From Kryptolebias marmoratus (Eukaryota > Chordata > Actinopteri > Cyprinodontiformes > Rivulidae), in contig NC_051441.1 of assembly GCF_001649575.2 (NCBI RefSeq), positions 11,796,134 to 11,860,133 on the forward strand: a stretch of 64,000 nucleotides of DNA. The letters run 5' to 3'. Each line of letters starts with the position of its first letter. Position 1 is the stretch's first letter. The notes beneath the pieces are model-generated. The model did no database searches and was not told the origin of the DNA. It saw only the letters and a program-made list of their open reading frames with translations. Positions 24,414-36,589 of this stretch are shown here, piece after piece. A program made the position numbers and the translations under genes.

Positions 24414-25827
24414 TTAATGAGAAAATAAACTTCATGGCGCTTTCAGGGTGTGAGTGAGGTTGTTAAACTACTCAACGCAAAAGTAAGATGGTGTAAAAAC
24501 ACCAAACATTTCTATCAGTTCAAGTGAACACTTTTTTATTCACTTTAATTGACCTGATATTCAAGTTACGAATACAATAGAATGGAAAACAATCCCACTT
24601 ATATACCAGCCGACGCTGCCGTTGAACAGACTCACAGGGAACGGTCATACGTTTGGTCGGATCATTTCCATGGCACTGTTATCTGGCTCTTTTGCAAATA
24701 AAAAAAAGTATTGCTGAGAGACGTATTACCACGAGCACCTCTTTTCTTACATCGTCTTACAACAGACCGCAGAGGCAGATGGGAGGAATTAAGAGACTAG
24801 GAGATCCCCAAAGAGACCCACACTTCTGAGCGAGCGAACACGTTGGAAGACGAATTTATTTTCTCTAATTAAATCAAATCATGGCTTATCATGATCTCTA
24901 ATGGCTATCATTCACCAGCCGTAAGCCTAATGAGTGATTATCCCCGCATGTCGGCAGGAGACTGTAGCGGGTTTTGTTTTGTTTGTTTGTTCCAGTTTGT
25001 ACTCGTCAGTGGTGAAACTGCACATTTTCAAATCCCACCGCCAAGACTAGGAGTTGCTTGGAGCAAATATGGAAACCAACATGTAACCCTTTTTCTTTTT
25101 TAAAACGTGTGGAAATGAAAGGATACATCAGTAATTAAGCTCTGTCAGCTACTTTGGCTTGAAATGCAGAAAGGGAATGGCTAATCAGTTCGATGAAGAG
25201 CCAAGAGAAGGCGAGATCTCCAGGCATTGCTCCTTGTGTTCATTAGTAACATCCTGGCACTTTTCTCTCTAAATCCTCACATGAAAAACAGATATGAAGG
25301 GCCCTAAAAATAGGAGGTTTTTTTTTTTTTTACTTATTTTTCCAGAGATGGCCTGGTTAGGTCATCACAGAGGGACAGGAAGATGATCAGATGGGGCTTA
25401 GACTCAGTTTGTAGGGAACAAACTCAGACAGTGAAACCAAAGCCTTTGAAAATGAAGTTTCTGCAGAACAAAAACAAGAAACCAGAAAATGAGAAAAAGT
25501 GGCTTAAAGAAAGTCAAAATTTAAACATCTCGTCGTAACATGTTGCTTCACGCATTCATGGTCCAGCTGCTTTTAGGGCTTTTATTCCTCGTTTTCTTCT
25601 TTTCTTAGAAGCTGTGTGTCACAAAACAACAATCAGGGATCCCTGTTTTAAAAAGCAAGGGAGACATTTTTTGGTAGCGTCACTCAAACAGCTTTGAACC
25701 AAAAAAAAAAGGTAATCAGCTGCAAAAAGGTTTTTTGTCCATAGCTGATAAGTTGTTTAAGATGGCAAAACCTTTAGCTTCTTAACAAAATAGAAATCTA
25801 GTTGCACATTTAAACCACAAATCTTGA
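24414..25827. other. Intergenic with a candidate regulatory island
   Basis: The part 24845-25010 is unique and has closely spaced TAAT/ATTA cores (for example TCTCTAATTAAATCAAATCA and AGCCTAATGAGTGATTATCC), a texture typical of conserved developmental enhancers. Conservation cannot be judged here. The remainder is AT-rich with no recognised feature. Confidence 0.35.
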
Positions 25828-26071
25828 AAAGGTAATCAGTATCTTATTTGCTGTAGACACCTCTTTGAACGGCCTGTTTGAGCGGGACAAAGACTACAGT
25901 AAAAATCTTACTGCCGTTAATGTGAACAGTGTTTTATAAACCTGTCGGTCGCCGTCAATTTCTCATTCCTTGTTTACACAGGATTCTATGGTTATCTGCA
26001 AGCACAAAAAGCAGCAGCAGCTAGCTTGAGCACTTCCTTTGCAGCCTGGGGGCATTTGCTGCAGGGATATC
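25828..26071 (-). repeat. Family A copy, first part (interrupted)
   Basis: Starts with AGTATCTTATTTGCTGTAGA. The core appears in reverse complement near 26010 (GCAGCAGCAGCTAGCTTGAG, then GCAGCCTGGGGGCATTTGCT), so this copy's interior is reversed relative to most others. The element breaks off at about 26071 and an arm resumes at about 26572. Confidence 0.65.
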
Positions 26072-26571
26072 GTACGCTGCGCTATATTTGTACTCAGAAG
26101 TCGGATTTTCCGAGTTCAGTGTAGTTTCAACTGGATTGCCTCACAACAGAGAATTCATTACCTCAAAATCCAATATGGCTGACTTGCACATGCAAAGTTG
26201 TGATAGCTACATTACTAACGTTTGACAGTTTGTACCTCAGTAATCCACTTACACACATAAAATTTTTAACCACTATTAGTGAACATTCAGATACAATGTC
26301 TAAATGCACAGAATGCAGAAAAATCCATTGTTGTTGCGTGTAATGCTAGTGGTGGTTAGCCTCGTCACTGAGCACAACTGTTAGCAAAAAACCTACTGAT
26401 TTTTAACTTGAACACAGTAAAGTCAGGTCTACCATCATTCCCAGACTTGAGTTCCAACATCCAAGGTAAATAGAATGCAACAATAATATTTCTGCCATAA
26501 TAACCATGTAACGCTAAAGGTGGTGTAAAGAATTTCTAAAATAGCTTTAGCACAAACTGCTTGACTTTGGT
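26072..26571. mobile_element. Probable nested repeat insertion
   Basis: About 500 bp of unrelated sequence sits between the two halves of a family A copy. Near its left side is CAGAAGTCGGATTTTCCGAG, and near 26440 CCAGACTTGAGTTCCAACAT, an imperfect inverted pair resembling ends of hAT-type fish elements. Exact borders and target duplication were not resolved. Confidence 0.4.
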
Positions 26572-26698
26572 TTTGGCCCCACTTGAACTAGCTGTTAACT
26601 AGATATTGTGGTTGCTCAATGAGCCATCTACAACAGGTAAAATATTTATTGTTCATAAACCCCACAGAGTTGAAAAGACCTGAACTATCCCATAAAAC
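26572..26698 (+). repeat. Family A copy, right arm after interruption
   Basis: GCCATCTACAACAGGTAAAA near 26622 and the end phrase AAAAGACCTGAACTATCCCA near 26675 match the right terminus of family A. It completes the copy begun at 25828. Confidence 0.7.
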
Positions 26699-27762
26699 AT
26701 AATACTGATGATAATATTTATTTATTTGTGACCACATTTGCAACTAATTCATACGGTATTCAAACTTGTCAGTATGGAAAGGCAGGCGACATGTTTCACT
26801 TCTATAATCCTTTAGTGTTTTGCAACATTTTTTACCCAGGACTTCAGACAATCTGAATATTTCTTTCTGCTGAGCGAAACCATGTAAAACACAAAGAGCT
26901 CACAGCAGGGAGTCATTAAGTATGTCATCCTGAAGAAAACGAGTCTCTGATTCATGTACACATATATACATTAGTTTGCATAATTCTGATAATAGTCTTG
27001 GGGGATATTTAATAGAAGCTAACAGGCGATAAATCAAATTGTTTTCTTTAAAAAATGATAAAATGTGTCTATTTTTTTCTTCTTTTAAATCACTTGCACC
27101 TGCTGATTTTTAGAGCACAAGCTGGATTTAGCTTCAGTGGATGGGGCAAAAGTAACACCTTGTTTATTTTCAGGATCACGCTCTGGAAGTGCTCCTGACT
27201 TTCTGTCCTCTCTGTTCGAGCGTGCAACCACAGCAGGGGAGCCCAAATATTGACACACTCTTGTCAGTGGTTTAATACCAAGCAAACAGATCTCTGTTGT
27301 ACTTGGTGTGAAAGAACTCGGTATCCAGTGCAGTCTGCCTTCCGTGTTGCAGCTAAGCTTTGTAAAACATTTTTGTGAGGTTGTACCTGCAGAGATCTTT
27401 TTGCCCAAATATTCTGTAGCATTTTCCAACCATACTGCAGGAGCGCATTAATATGCCAGACCACTCCGAGGCAGAATTCAATGTGTTTGTGTTTTATCAA
27501 GCTGCCGAACAGTGATCACCCTGCCCTCAGTAATATTTTCTTCACTCCACGTAATAACCCTCGACAGACCTCTCCCACACGCTGGAGCTTGCTGACCTGA
27601 CACTCACATTTGCTGATTTCACAGAACTCCTCTTCATTACTGTAGATGGTGTCCAGATTCATCAGAAACAACAGAAAGTACACTCGAGTTAAACAGACCG
27701 AGGAGCAATTTGTACAACTGATTAGTATTTTCATTGAGAAAACTAAATCTCAGAACACCTCA
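26699..27762. other. Intergenic, no gene seen
   Basis: Opposed frames at 27085-27500 and 27516-27734 show no recognisable domain. No repeat family identified. Confidence 0.45.
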
Positions 27763-27910
27763 GAGGGATAGTTCAGGACTTTTGTTGCAGGGTTCTGTGG
27801 AAATGATATGAACAATTGTTATCTTACCTGCTGTAGATAGCTCTATGAAGGCCCTCAGTTTGGAGAGAGATTTTATTTCTGATCGGACTGTCGAACTAAC
27901 AGGTGGTCTG
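27763..27910 (+). repeat. Family A left end, truncated
   Basis: Well preserved terminus: GAGGGATAGTTCAGGACTTT, GGGTTCTGTGGAAATGATAT and TTATCTTACCTGCTGTAGAT, then TTTGGAGAGAGATTTTATTT. It is cut off by the (CATC)n tail of the LINE downstream, which apparently inserted into or beside it. Confidence 0.75.
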
Positions 27911-27921
27911 AGAGAGCCTTT

Positions 27922-28081
27922 CATCCATCCATCCATCCATCCATCCATCCATCCATCCATCCATCCATCCATCCATCCATCCATCCATCCATCCATCCAT
28001 CCATCCATCCATCCATCCATCCATCCATCCATCCATCCATCCATCCATCCATCCATCCATCCATCCATCCATCCATCCATC
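27922..28081 (-). repeat. (CATC)n array, 3' tail of a LINE
   Basis: Forty perfect tetranucleotide units. On the minus strand the array is (GATG)n and follows directly on the 3' end of a Rex3-like LINE, whose 3' tails are known to be GATG repeats. It is therefore best read as an expanded retrotransposon tail. Confidence 0.85.
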
Positions 28082-28760
28082 TCTTTACCCAGACGTCCCT
28101 CTCCTCAGTGACACTCTCCGGCTCCACCTGGAGGATCCCAAGATGTTCCCAAGACAGAGAGGATAAATAATCCGTCCAGCAACTTCTGAGTCTGCCAGTA
28201 GGTCCAGCCTGGTAGACCTCCTAATCAGAACTGCTTTAACTGAGTACTTTTAATGCAGAGACGCAGCAGCTCTACTCCCCATGGCTAAGGCTGAGCCTGG
28301 CCATCCTACAGAGACATCCCGTTTCAACCACTTGTATCTGGGATCTTCTTCTTTTGCCTAAACCTCATGATCTTAGGTGAGTGTTGGAACATAGATAAAC
28401 TAGTCAATCAAGAGCTTTACCGTTCAGCTCAGGTCCTTCACTATCACAGACCGGAGCAACACTGTCAATACTGTAGTTGAGGCCCCAGTCTATCAATCCA
28501 TTTCCTGCTCCAGCCTCCAATCACTCCTGAACAAGACTTCTGGATACTTGAACTTCTGCAGTTGAGGCAGAGACTCACCCCTGACATGGAGGACGCTTTA
28601 CACTTTTTTCCTGTTTTGAACTATGGCCTGTCCTTCACAGAATCACGACTTTATTGTGGGTAAGGTATCTGAGTAGGCGAATGATCCTGGAGGCTATGGT
28701 CCGTCACTCCCTGGTGGTCTTACTCTTAGGAGTGGAGTCAGGATGAGACTGATTGATGGA
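28082..28760 (-). mobile_element. Rex3/RTE-like LINE, 5'-truncated
   Basis: Read on the minus strand, this is the C-terminal end of the polyprotein of a teleost non-LTR retrotransposon. A frame near 28350-28295 gives SQIQVVETGCLCRMARLSL, closely matching the family's conserved block after the reverse transcriptase. The last residues GERDVW-like (EERDVWVK) abut the GATG tail. The reading frame has several shifts and stops, so it is dead. The reverse transcriptase and endonuclease domains are absent, as expected after 5' truncation during insertion. The family name Rex3 is my best assignment; another RTE-clade LINE is possible. Confidence 0.75.
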
Positions 28761-28767
28761 GAACCAT

Positions 28768-28960
28768 CATAAAGAGGATACCTCACCTGAAATAGATAGA
28801 TAACCCATTAAATGGTTATTTACATTAAATTCTACAATCATTTGTGGGTGCAAATTGCAGCAGCAGCAGATAACTGTAGCACTCCCAGCAAGAATATCAT
28901 ATTTCTGCTAAAATAAATATAATGTGAAATTATGTCTCATTACCACCTTGTCTTACTGAG
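28768..28960 (-). repeat. Family A fragment, arm plus interior
   Basis: GATACCTCACCTGAAATAGA (arm) is followed by GGTTATTTACATTAAATTCT and by GCAGCAGCAGATAACTGTAG, the reversed core. The copy is diverged and lacks a clear outer terminus. Confidence 0.55.
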
Positions 28961-31519
28961 TTCAGTGGAGTCTAAGCTGTTTATAGCCATCATTTAAACT
29001 GCAAAATAACATGTGCACATAGGTTTTATTTCTACATTTACCTCCTGGTGGGTTGAACTAAATTTAAGCTTCATCAAGGAGTTTATTACAATTTAACACA
29101 TGCAAGAAAGTCTTTATAACAAAACTTTTTCTACCAAATCTCACCGCCATCAAAAGAAAAGAAGCAGCAGCTTTCATCTCTTCAGGTTCTAAATGTTGTC
29201 TTCTTTAAGATTTTTTTTGCACACGGCTGTCTTTGTTCTACAGAAAAAAGATTCTGTTCTGTTGCCATCAAGACAATCCTCCCTCAAAGATCAATCCTAA
29301 AAAACATTGAGTTTTTAAGTTTTTGTTTTTGACAAAGCCAACTTTAGATTTCCAGCTTTGCTGCGAGCCTCTCTTTAGACAGAGCTGAGAAGATGGATGG
29401 ATGGATGGGTGTGTTCCTTGTGAACCGTTCTGACAAGTTGGAGCTGGATGTCAGCCTCCAGCACTGATGGAGATGCAGAGACAGAACACTTCAGCACCTC
29501 TGACTCCAACTCAATTAAAATCACCCAATAAAACTTTATTTTTGATTTGAAAAGCGGGGAAATGATCGGCATTTGCGTAGGTATAAACTTTATGAAACTT
29601 TTTCAGTTTTTCTTTTTTTTGGTTCTGATCAATTTAAACTTTTAAAAGTTCTCCACTTAAACCCTGATACTTTGTGAACTACAGCCTTAATGATATCTCC
29701 TGACTTGTTGCAGGCCAACTCCGAGCGGCACAAGGACGGGTAAGCTTGAGTGACCACGAGTTAAAGGTTCAAGACATCATTTCTTTGATAGAGGAAACTA
29801 ACGCTTCTTTTTATTGAATATCAAGCTCAAGGGAAATAAAAGCAGAATTAGCTTTAGGTGTTACTGTTTGCACCCTTGCGAGGAAAAACAAAAAGATTGC
29901 AGGGCGAAGGGAGGGCGCCCCTGCGATGAGTCTGGAGCTGTGACGCCGAACGGATGGAGACAGGGGGAAACTGGGTCAGAGAACAAAGAAAAAGGTGCTG
30001 AGGTTTTAATGATAGCTGCACATGTAGCAGATATCCTCAGAGCATTTTCAGACACTAAAACAAAAAAAAACTTGGCAATGTTGGAATGTCTCAATAAAAA
30101 CCCTGTTTAGGAAACAATCACTAGCTTGCAAAGCTGCAGAAATATATTTGCCACACAGCCAGGCAACCATTCTGCTCCCATCACGTATTATTTTTCCTGC
30201 TGTGAATCTTTTTTTCCTTTTTTTTTACTGTAAAAGATCAAAAAGAGCTGTCACCACATCCTAGCATGTGCCCTATTTTTCCAGTTGTGTGCCTCAAGCT
30301 CGATATTCTAATTTTGGCATCGAGATTGGAGATGAGCAGCAACAAGAACGTACAATTCTGTCAATTCGTAAACGAATGAGCTTAATCTCTGCTGTTCCTA
30401 AGTGCATATTTGTTTCTGATAGCTCAACATGAAAAGACCCGGGAACAAGAGAAATTGAAAGTTACAGAAAATAAGACGGAGCCACACATGAGAAGTTCAG
30501 GTACAATAAGTTTCGGGCTTTGTTCGGCACACTGCTGAGGTCTTTGAATAATTTATTTGCTGCTTAAATTGCTCCTTGCTTCAGGTGAGCGAGTTTGGGC
30601 GGCTCGCTCATCAAGCTCAGACAGAGAGGCAGCTGGGACTCGCTCTAATTGCTTCAATGAACTCAAATGAGATTAATCAACTTTCTTCTTTCTCACAACT
30701 CTCTCCTGTCTGTGCTACTTTCTTTTCATTTACATTTTACTTGACTTCTTGACTTTTTTTCCCCCCTCATATTCAAAACATCTTTATTTTTATAGTGCAT
30801 TGCTTTTTACCCACCTTCTCTTGTATTTTTTATTTCTCAATTTTCTTTCATCTTTAGCTCCTACATCTTTGTGCCTTCTTTTCCGTCTCACTCTCCACCA
30901 CCGCTATCTGGGCTCCATGCAACCATTAATAATGCAACAAAGCTCGGGTGCTTTGGAGCTCATTTTTTAAGTGTTTGTTTTTGCATTGATGTCCGAATTT
31001 GCGAGCCCTCCTCAGAAGTGGGCCAGTAACAGTGTGCCACACTCAGCAGCGCTCAGCAACAAAGACAGCCTGCCATGACTTTCCACTTCAACGTTCAGAG
31101 TCTTCCTGTGGTGACTGCGCTGTCAGTCGAGTGTCGGAGGCTACATTTGATTAATTGCGTATGTCGCTGCAATATAATTCAGAACGAGAGCCTCGGGCTC
31201 TGCTAGCTGCAGGCTTTTACCAAACAGTCATTATTTACCCAGAGAAGTGGGGAGCTCTAAGTTTGCATGGGAGCGTATTACACAGTGTGGCATCATGACG
31301 TGTTTTTCAAACTGAAACTCACTTATTTAAGCTAATAACCCTTCAAAAAATACACGGATGTTTCTGAGGCTTTCTCTGTAAACCGATGTTTTTGAATGTG
31401 ACCGCTGAGGTCACTCGCTCTCTCAAGATGACTTTGATGTTATGGTTTGGTTCTGTTTCGACTGGCAACTCGGCTATTTGGCAAACTAACTGAACACTGT
31501 TTGATTTAAGCACTCGTAA
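28961..31519. other. Intergenic with candidate regulatory islands
   Basis: No gene. Two unique segments look enhancer-like: 30115-30200 (GCCACACAGCCAGGCAACCA) and 30530-30690 (GCTCTAATTGCTTCAATGAA and a TAATCAAC core). A short GATG run occurs at 29393-29408. The segment 30710-30900 is strongly pyrimidine-rich on the plus strand. Confidence 0.4.
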
Positions 31520-31625
31520 CAGCAGTCCCCAACCTTTTTTTTGTGTCGTGGACCAGTTTCACGCAAGATGACTTTCGCACGGACCAGCATTGGGTCCCTA
31601 ACTGAATTTGATCATTGCTGGCCTG
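31520..31625 (+). mobile_element. hAT (Charlie-type) element end
   Basis: Begins CAGCAGTCCCCAACCTTTTT followed by GTCGTGGACCAGTTTC and GCACGGACCAGCATTGGGTC, the characteristic terminus of Charlie-type hAT non-autonomous elements. The opposite end and the 8 bp target duplication were not found, so this is a fragment. Confidence 0.55.
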
Positions 31626-31639
31626 AGCACCAATATTAT

Positions 31640-31890
31640 TAAAGGGATAGTCGAGATCTTTTGAAGAAGGTTGGAGAGATTAGGAACAAATAATAACTTA
31701 CCTGTTACAGGTGGGACTTAATTAAGGATAACAGCAATCCATTTTGGTCTTGACCACACTCGGGCTAGCCATAAGCTTCTCCGTCCAGTCAGAATTAAAC
31801 TCCATCTCCAAAGAGCGATCTGCAACAGGTAAGATATTAACTGGTCATATCCTTTCCACAAAACCCCCCTTTAAAAGATCCAAAGCATCC
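31640..31890 (+). repeat. Family A, short copy with both termini
   Basis: Both ends are present in about 250 bp: left AAAGGGATAGTCGAGATCTT and right CCTTTAAAAGATCCAAAGCA. Between them are TAACTTACCTGTTACAGGTG and CTGCAACAGGTAAGATATTA. The core with the GCAGGAAGTGCCCCAG block is deleted. It is an internally deleted derivative and shows that the arms are inverted. CAGGTAAGA at 31826-31834. Confidence 0.8.
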
Positions 31891-32339
31891 TCATAAAAAT
31901 GAAATGACATCAAGGATCTTGGAGTTTTCTTTGCCAAAGATCTGTATTTTTGATTTTAATTTTAATACTGTTTTATAATTCATGCAATATTGCAGAAAAT
32001 CAGGGGCAGTCAGTCTCAAAGCAGAGCTCAGAGTCTCGTCCACGCATTTAAAATAAGACCGGACTGCAATGTTCATTTCAGAAGGGCGCGCCACTAATTC
32101 TTTGAAAATACCCCAGTTGATCCAAACCGCCGTGGCCAAACTATCAAAATCCCATTTTTTTTTCAGTTTTACCTTCTTTACTTTAGCTTATTGTGAAATT
32201 TTGAATAGATTTAAAAATTCCTATTACATACAGGTCTTTGTTAAAGCTGAAGGAACTCATTATTCCTTATTATCCCGCTGGAACTCTTCCTTCCCTGACA
32301 GCAGCTTCCCAGAGTTTTTGGGTTTGAAATGAGGACTTT
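31891..32339. other. Intergenic, no gene seen
   Basis: A minus frame at 31891-32139 has no recognisable domain. No repeat assigned. Confidence 0.45.
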
Positions 32340-33415
32340 TAGTTTTTAGGCTCCTGTTCTGTGAAACCAGCCGTTAGTTTGGGTATAACACGCTTTAAAG
32401 TCTAAGTTTAATACCCCTGATCTGTTTTCACACCTGTTTATTTAAAGGCTCCAGCTTTTTATCTACTTTTAGTCTTTTTGTCATTAATTCTGGTGCTTTA
32501 TTGTTCTTTATCTTCATATTTTTATGGTTTCTGCTAATTGTCTTTACGTGTGTTTTATTTTGTAATATTCCAAATCTTTTGGGTTTTGGTTTTGTCTCAT
32601 AAAGAGTTTAGACTCTCATTGTTTTAAAATCTTTGCCAGTAAAGCTGAGCGGGTTGCTTGGTTACTTCGTGTCATTGTGTGTAAATAGATTTTGTTTCGT
32701 TACATCGGTCTGTTCTTCGGGTTGTTTCTTGTGGTCTTGCCTTCTGCTCCTCTGTCACTCCTGGGTTTTTGCTTGCTTCAGATTCAGTTCATCTTCCTTT
32801 TTTAAGTGTCCTCTGACAGTTTAACCTATTGCTTTATGTTTGACTGTTTTGTTTCCAATTTCCTTTCTGGCTTTTTGAAATCTCAGTTTGTTTCGTTGTG
32901 TCTGTTGCAAAATATCGCATGAACCACTGAACGGATTTTACTGAAACTCTCAGAAACTCATCTTTTTAACTGTGTGATGATCCGTGTTTTTTTGTGGTGG
33001 TTGCTTTGTTCTTTTTCTTATCACTGATTCAGTTCGTTCTTGTCATGGCATTCCTTGTGTTCTCTTTTTGTCTGTCTTTCTAGTTTATTTCCTGTTTCTG
33101 TGTCATTCACGTTACATCCCCTCAGTCAGGGCTGCTCCTCATCTCACACCTGCTTCTCGTACTCATCAGTCTCAGCTGTCACCACTTGTCTCATCGCTCT
33201 TTGCCTAATTTAACTCCTGCTTTTCCTCCCATCTTCAGTCGGTCATACGGTTTGCTATCTGATCTTTATGGTTTTCAGGTGCATTCTTGTATTCACCTGC
33301 TGCCACGTCAGCTTTTTATTTTTGTCATCAAATTTCTTATTTTGAGCACCGAGTCCTCGAGCTCAGTCTGCATCCTTGGGTCCTAATTACCGAATCCTGA
33401 CAATTTGGTGAAACT
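32340..33415 (+). repeat. Decayed LTR-like T/C-rich repeat, includes family B piece
   Basis: Long T/C-rich plus strand ending with GAGCTCAGTCTGCATCCTTG and GGGTCCTAATTACCGAATCC-TGACA, similar to ends of LTR-type repeats I associate with fish genomes. A family B fragment lies inside at 32903-32962 (GCAAAATATCGCATGAACCA, CTGAACGGATTTTACTGAAA). No open pol or gag frame. Class uncertain. Confidence 0.35.
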
Positions 33416-34509
33416 CAACCATTTTGTGGTGCTAAATATTTAAATGTTTTTTTGTTTACTTTATTTTTCAAAATTGTATTTCTTTTTTTTCCCCTCTTAT
33501 TTTTTATCCCTCAACTCTAAGTTGTGAAATCTGAAAAGAAATTAATTTTATTGTGTTTAGTTTTATCATTTGTATTTTTATGAAACAACTTAAATTGACT
33601 AAATAACCTTATAAATTATTATTTTCTGTATAATTTTGATACCATTTGCACATTAATGACTTAGTTCCACTTGAAATTTAGGCTCCTGCTGAATGCCGGC
33701 TCACTCTCATACTTTCACATTTACTGAAGTTCTCAAAAAAAAAAAAAAACATATCTGCTGTTTAGATTATCAGTAACTGTTTTTAGTTATACTGAATTAA
33801 ATTTTTCACAGTTAAGAAAAAAATCCCTATTAATGTTTTGCATCACTGATACATTTAATGTTTATTGGTTTATCAAAAATTGTTTTGCATTTTAATTTTC
33901 CATCGCTCCAGTTTTCATCTACTATTAAAAAAAAATCCTGGCAGGCAAAAAGAGCTTCAGGCAAAAGTCAATTAAACCAATAAAGTTACTACTTGGCCAC
34001 AAACCTTAAATCATTTGACTGTGAAACTTTACTGTTTGCTTTTCACTGTTTATTTTTACTTTTTAGTTTGAGTAGGTGTTCCTGCTGAAACGTAAATAAC
34101 AGCAGCACGTAAATTCATTTTTATTACACTAAGATTTTACTTCACGCTGCTTTTCGTTCTATTTACTCCTGAGCCCATATTTTATAAGATGTGTTGTTAC
34201 TTTGAAGCAGTCTCTCATGAAATTCATTAAATGTAAAATATGTCTTCTCACCGCTACTTTTGCCACTACGAGAAAAGTTTGTATAAAGAGGTTAAAATAC
34301 TTGTAGCTCCTGTCAGTTGTACTATTTTTTTTTCTTGTTAAGCTGGCAAGTTCTGCATCTGTTTACATGAGTAGGAGTAAGTAAGTGAGTTTCTCTGTTG
34401 TAAGAGTGTCCTTTAACTTCTGGTTTTCTTCAGCTTGTGGAAACAGTTGGGTATTATAATTGTGGTCATCTGCTCTTCCTCCATCTCTGAAGCCCCCGTT
34501 CACAAAACT
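33416..34509. other. Intergenic, very AT-rich
   Basis: Low-complexity T- and A-rich sequence including an A run at about 33736-33749. No gene, RNA or repeat family recognised. Confidence 0.5.
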
Positions 34510-35215
34510 TAAGATGTTTTTTAAAAAGAGATTTTTCTTCTACGGATGCACTTCTCATCCACAGAGTTTATAGTGAGGCTTTTAAAAGCACTTCCCAAGG
34601 TGGAGAATTTTAAAACCATTTGTGCTGCCTCTGTGAGGATTTGAGATGTGGACATGATTGTTGGTAGTTGGGGTGTGTAGGGTGCTGCAGCACCCCCTGA
34701 TGGATGTGTGTCCAAATACAGAGATAAAGAATTATTGAAGAAATGCATAAAAACAAAGTTCAGTTAATTGACTTGAGTTAATCTGGTATATAAACCAACC
34801 CTGCTAAATAACCGTGTGCAAACGACAAATGCTCAGAGCACCCACCCACCGCCAGCTGAAACACACTTCCACTGTTATGAATGCAGAGTTTGAGAAACAG
34901 TAACAACCAGTCTCACACATATCCATTATTACTTTGTGCCCTAGTTAGCCACACAACGATGGAGTCATTTTACTGGTTTTTCTGCATGTTTCATACTTTA
35001 TCTGTTAAACTTCTTCAGTCACGTGCTGCAAGAAGTAACTGAGAAAAAAACTGTAAATGATATTAAAGAAAATAAGTTTTAGGAACCTGTTTAGCCAATA
35101 TAAGTTCTTTGTCTCCTTTTTGTTTGTCGATAACGTGAACAGTCTCGCCGCCTAGTGGTGTAGCAAGGGTACTTCAGCATTTTTGTTAGAATCCTATGAA
35201 TGAAGAAAATTATAT
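34510..35215 (+). repeat. Family C (hAT-like) diverged copy
   Basis: Shares ordered blocks with the 42.4-42.9 kb copy: a GTGGAGAATTTT-like block at 34600, GAGAAAC near 34893, TTACTTTGTGCCCT at 34930 and GTGAACAGTCTCGCCGCCTAGTGG near 35138. Pieces elsewhere in fish genomes suggest a hAT-type non-autonomous element. A CTCF-like match on the minus strand lies at 34687-34704. Confidence 0.45.
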
Positions 35216-36589
35216 AAACTCAAAAAACCAAACCGTATCTAGAGCAGCGTAGACAGGCCTCAAATTGTACAGTATCATTTTTGCATGAGGGGACGAATTT
35301 TAAACATTTTCACATACAATAGAAACAATGAAATGGAGCTCAGTGGCTCGAAGTCTTCTCTGAGATTGTTCTTGTCCTTTGATGCTTTCATGCTCTCACA
35401 CAGAGTGGGCGAAGGAGAAAGCAGAGGCTGTCCTCTTAGATCATTCAGACATCAGTGACCTGTCATATAGTAGTCCCTCCTGTCAGTCCACAGTGGAAGG
35501 GGATAAGTCTTTCTAGCAGCAGTCGAAGACAATGATACCCAGAGCAGCAACCTCAAACGCACACGTGTGCACGTACACACACCGAGCGCACACAAGCGCT
35601 CAGTGTGAAGTCAAAGGAGAACTTCTGTCTTTAAGTTCACTCGTCGCACCGCAAAGATACACACCCCTGCACCCAGACGGGAATACAGGAACACACACTG
35701 CAGACAAAACAAGAGTTCAGAGAGGAAGCTAAGAGTACAGACAGCCACTGTGGATTGGAGAGGCTGAGAAAGTTCTCCAAACTCAACAATATTTTTTTTA
35801 TTTCGGAATATCTAATTTTTTGAAAACCTTACAATTGTTAGAATGCAAAAAAATGTGTTTTTATAGTAGAAACTATGCATGACTCATAGACTTTAGCTTT
35901 TTCTGAGCCTAAAATCTCACTGCAGTGAATATCATACAGCCACCAGATGTTTTACGACCGGTGAATGACGGAGCATTTCGCTGAGACGATAAGAATGATG
36001 TTCCAAAAACACAATCATTCCAAGCAACAAGTCCAAATAAATATGTTTTCTGAATTGCCTTTCCAACAAGCTGCTTAAGGCAGGACCGTTGTGTCTGCAT
36101 GCTCAGTTTGGAGGATGCGTAGGTGAACCGTGGGCGGGAAGTTGTTGTGATTACGAGCCAACAGCTGGCACCGAGCCGAATGTTGCCACGCCCCTGATTT
36201 ACTGATTCCAGCACAGCACCTGATGGGCAGGACACCAGGTCACATTGCAAGAAGTTATTAGTCCAAGCTGTAACTGACTAGATGATGCTTTCACTCCTGG
36301 GCTCTATTATTTATTGATTTTCACTGTTTTACTAAGAAATAAGTTCTCGAGGCTTAAAATGTACTTAAATCTTTAGGCCAGACAAACATGGATGGCATCT
36401 GTTATGAAACCGTATAAAAAAATAGTTTGCAGAAACATGTTTCTGAAGGAATGACATAAACTAACTCATTAGTCAATGCATATTTATTTCAGATGGAGAA
36501 CAGTTACTTTTAAAGTTTTAAAGGAGCTTGCAAAATACAATCTCTTTGACTTTAACTAATACAAGTAAAAGCCTGGCATCCTTTGAAAG
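35216..36589. other. Intergenic, no gene seen
   Basis: Short CA-containing patch at 35560-35600. Minus frame 35909-36250 has no known domain. Otherwise AT-rich. Confidence 0.5.

Noticed and set aside
27760..28127. Frames rich in WMDG (minus) and HPSI (plus)
   Set aside because: They are translations of the GATG/CATC array, not genes.
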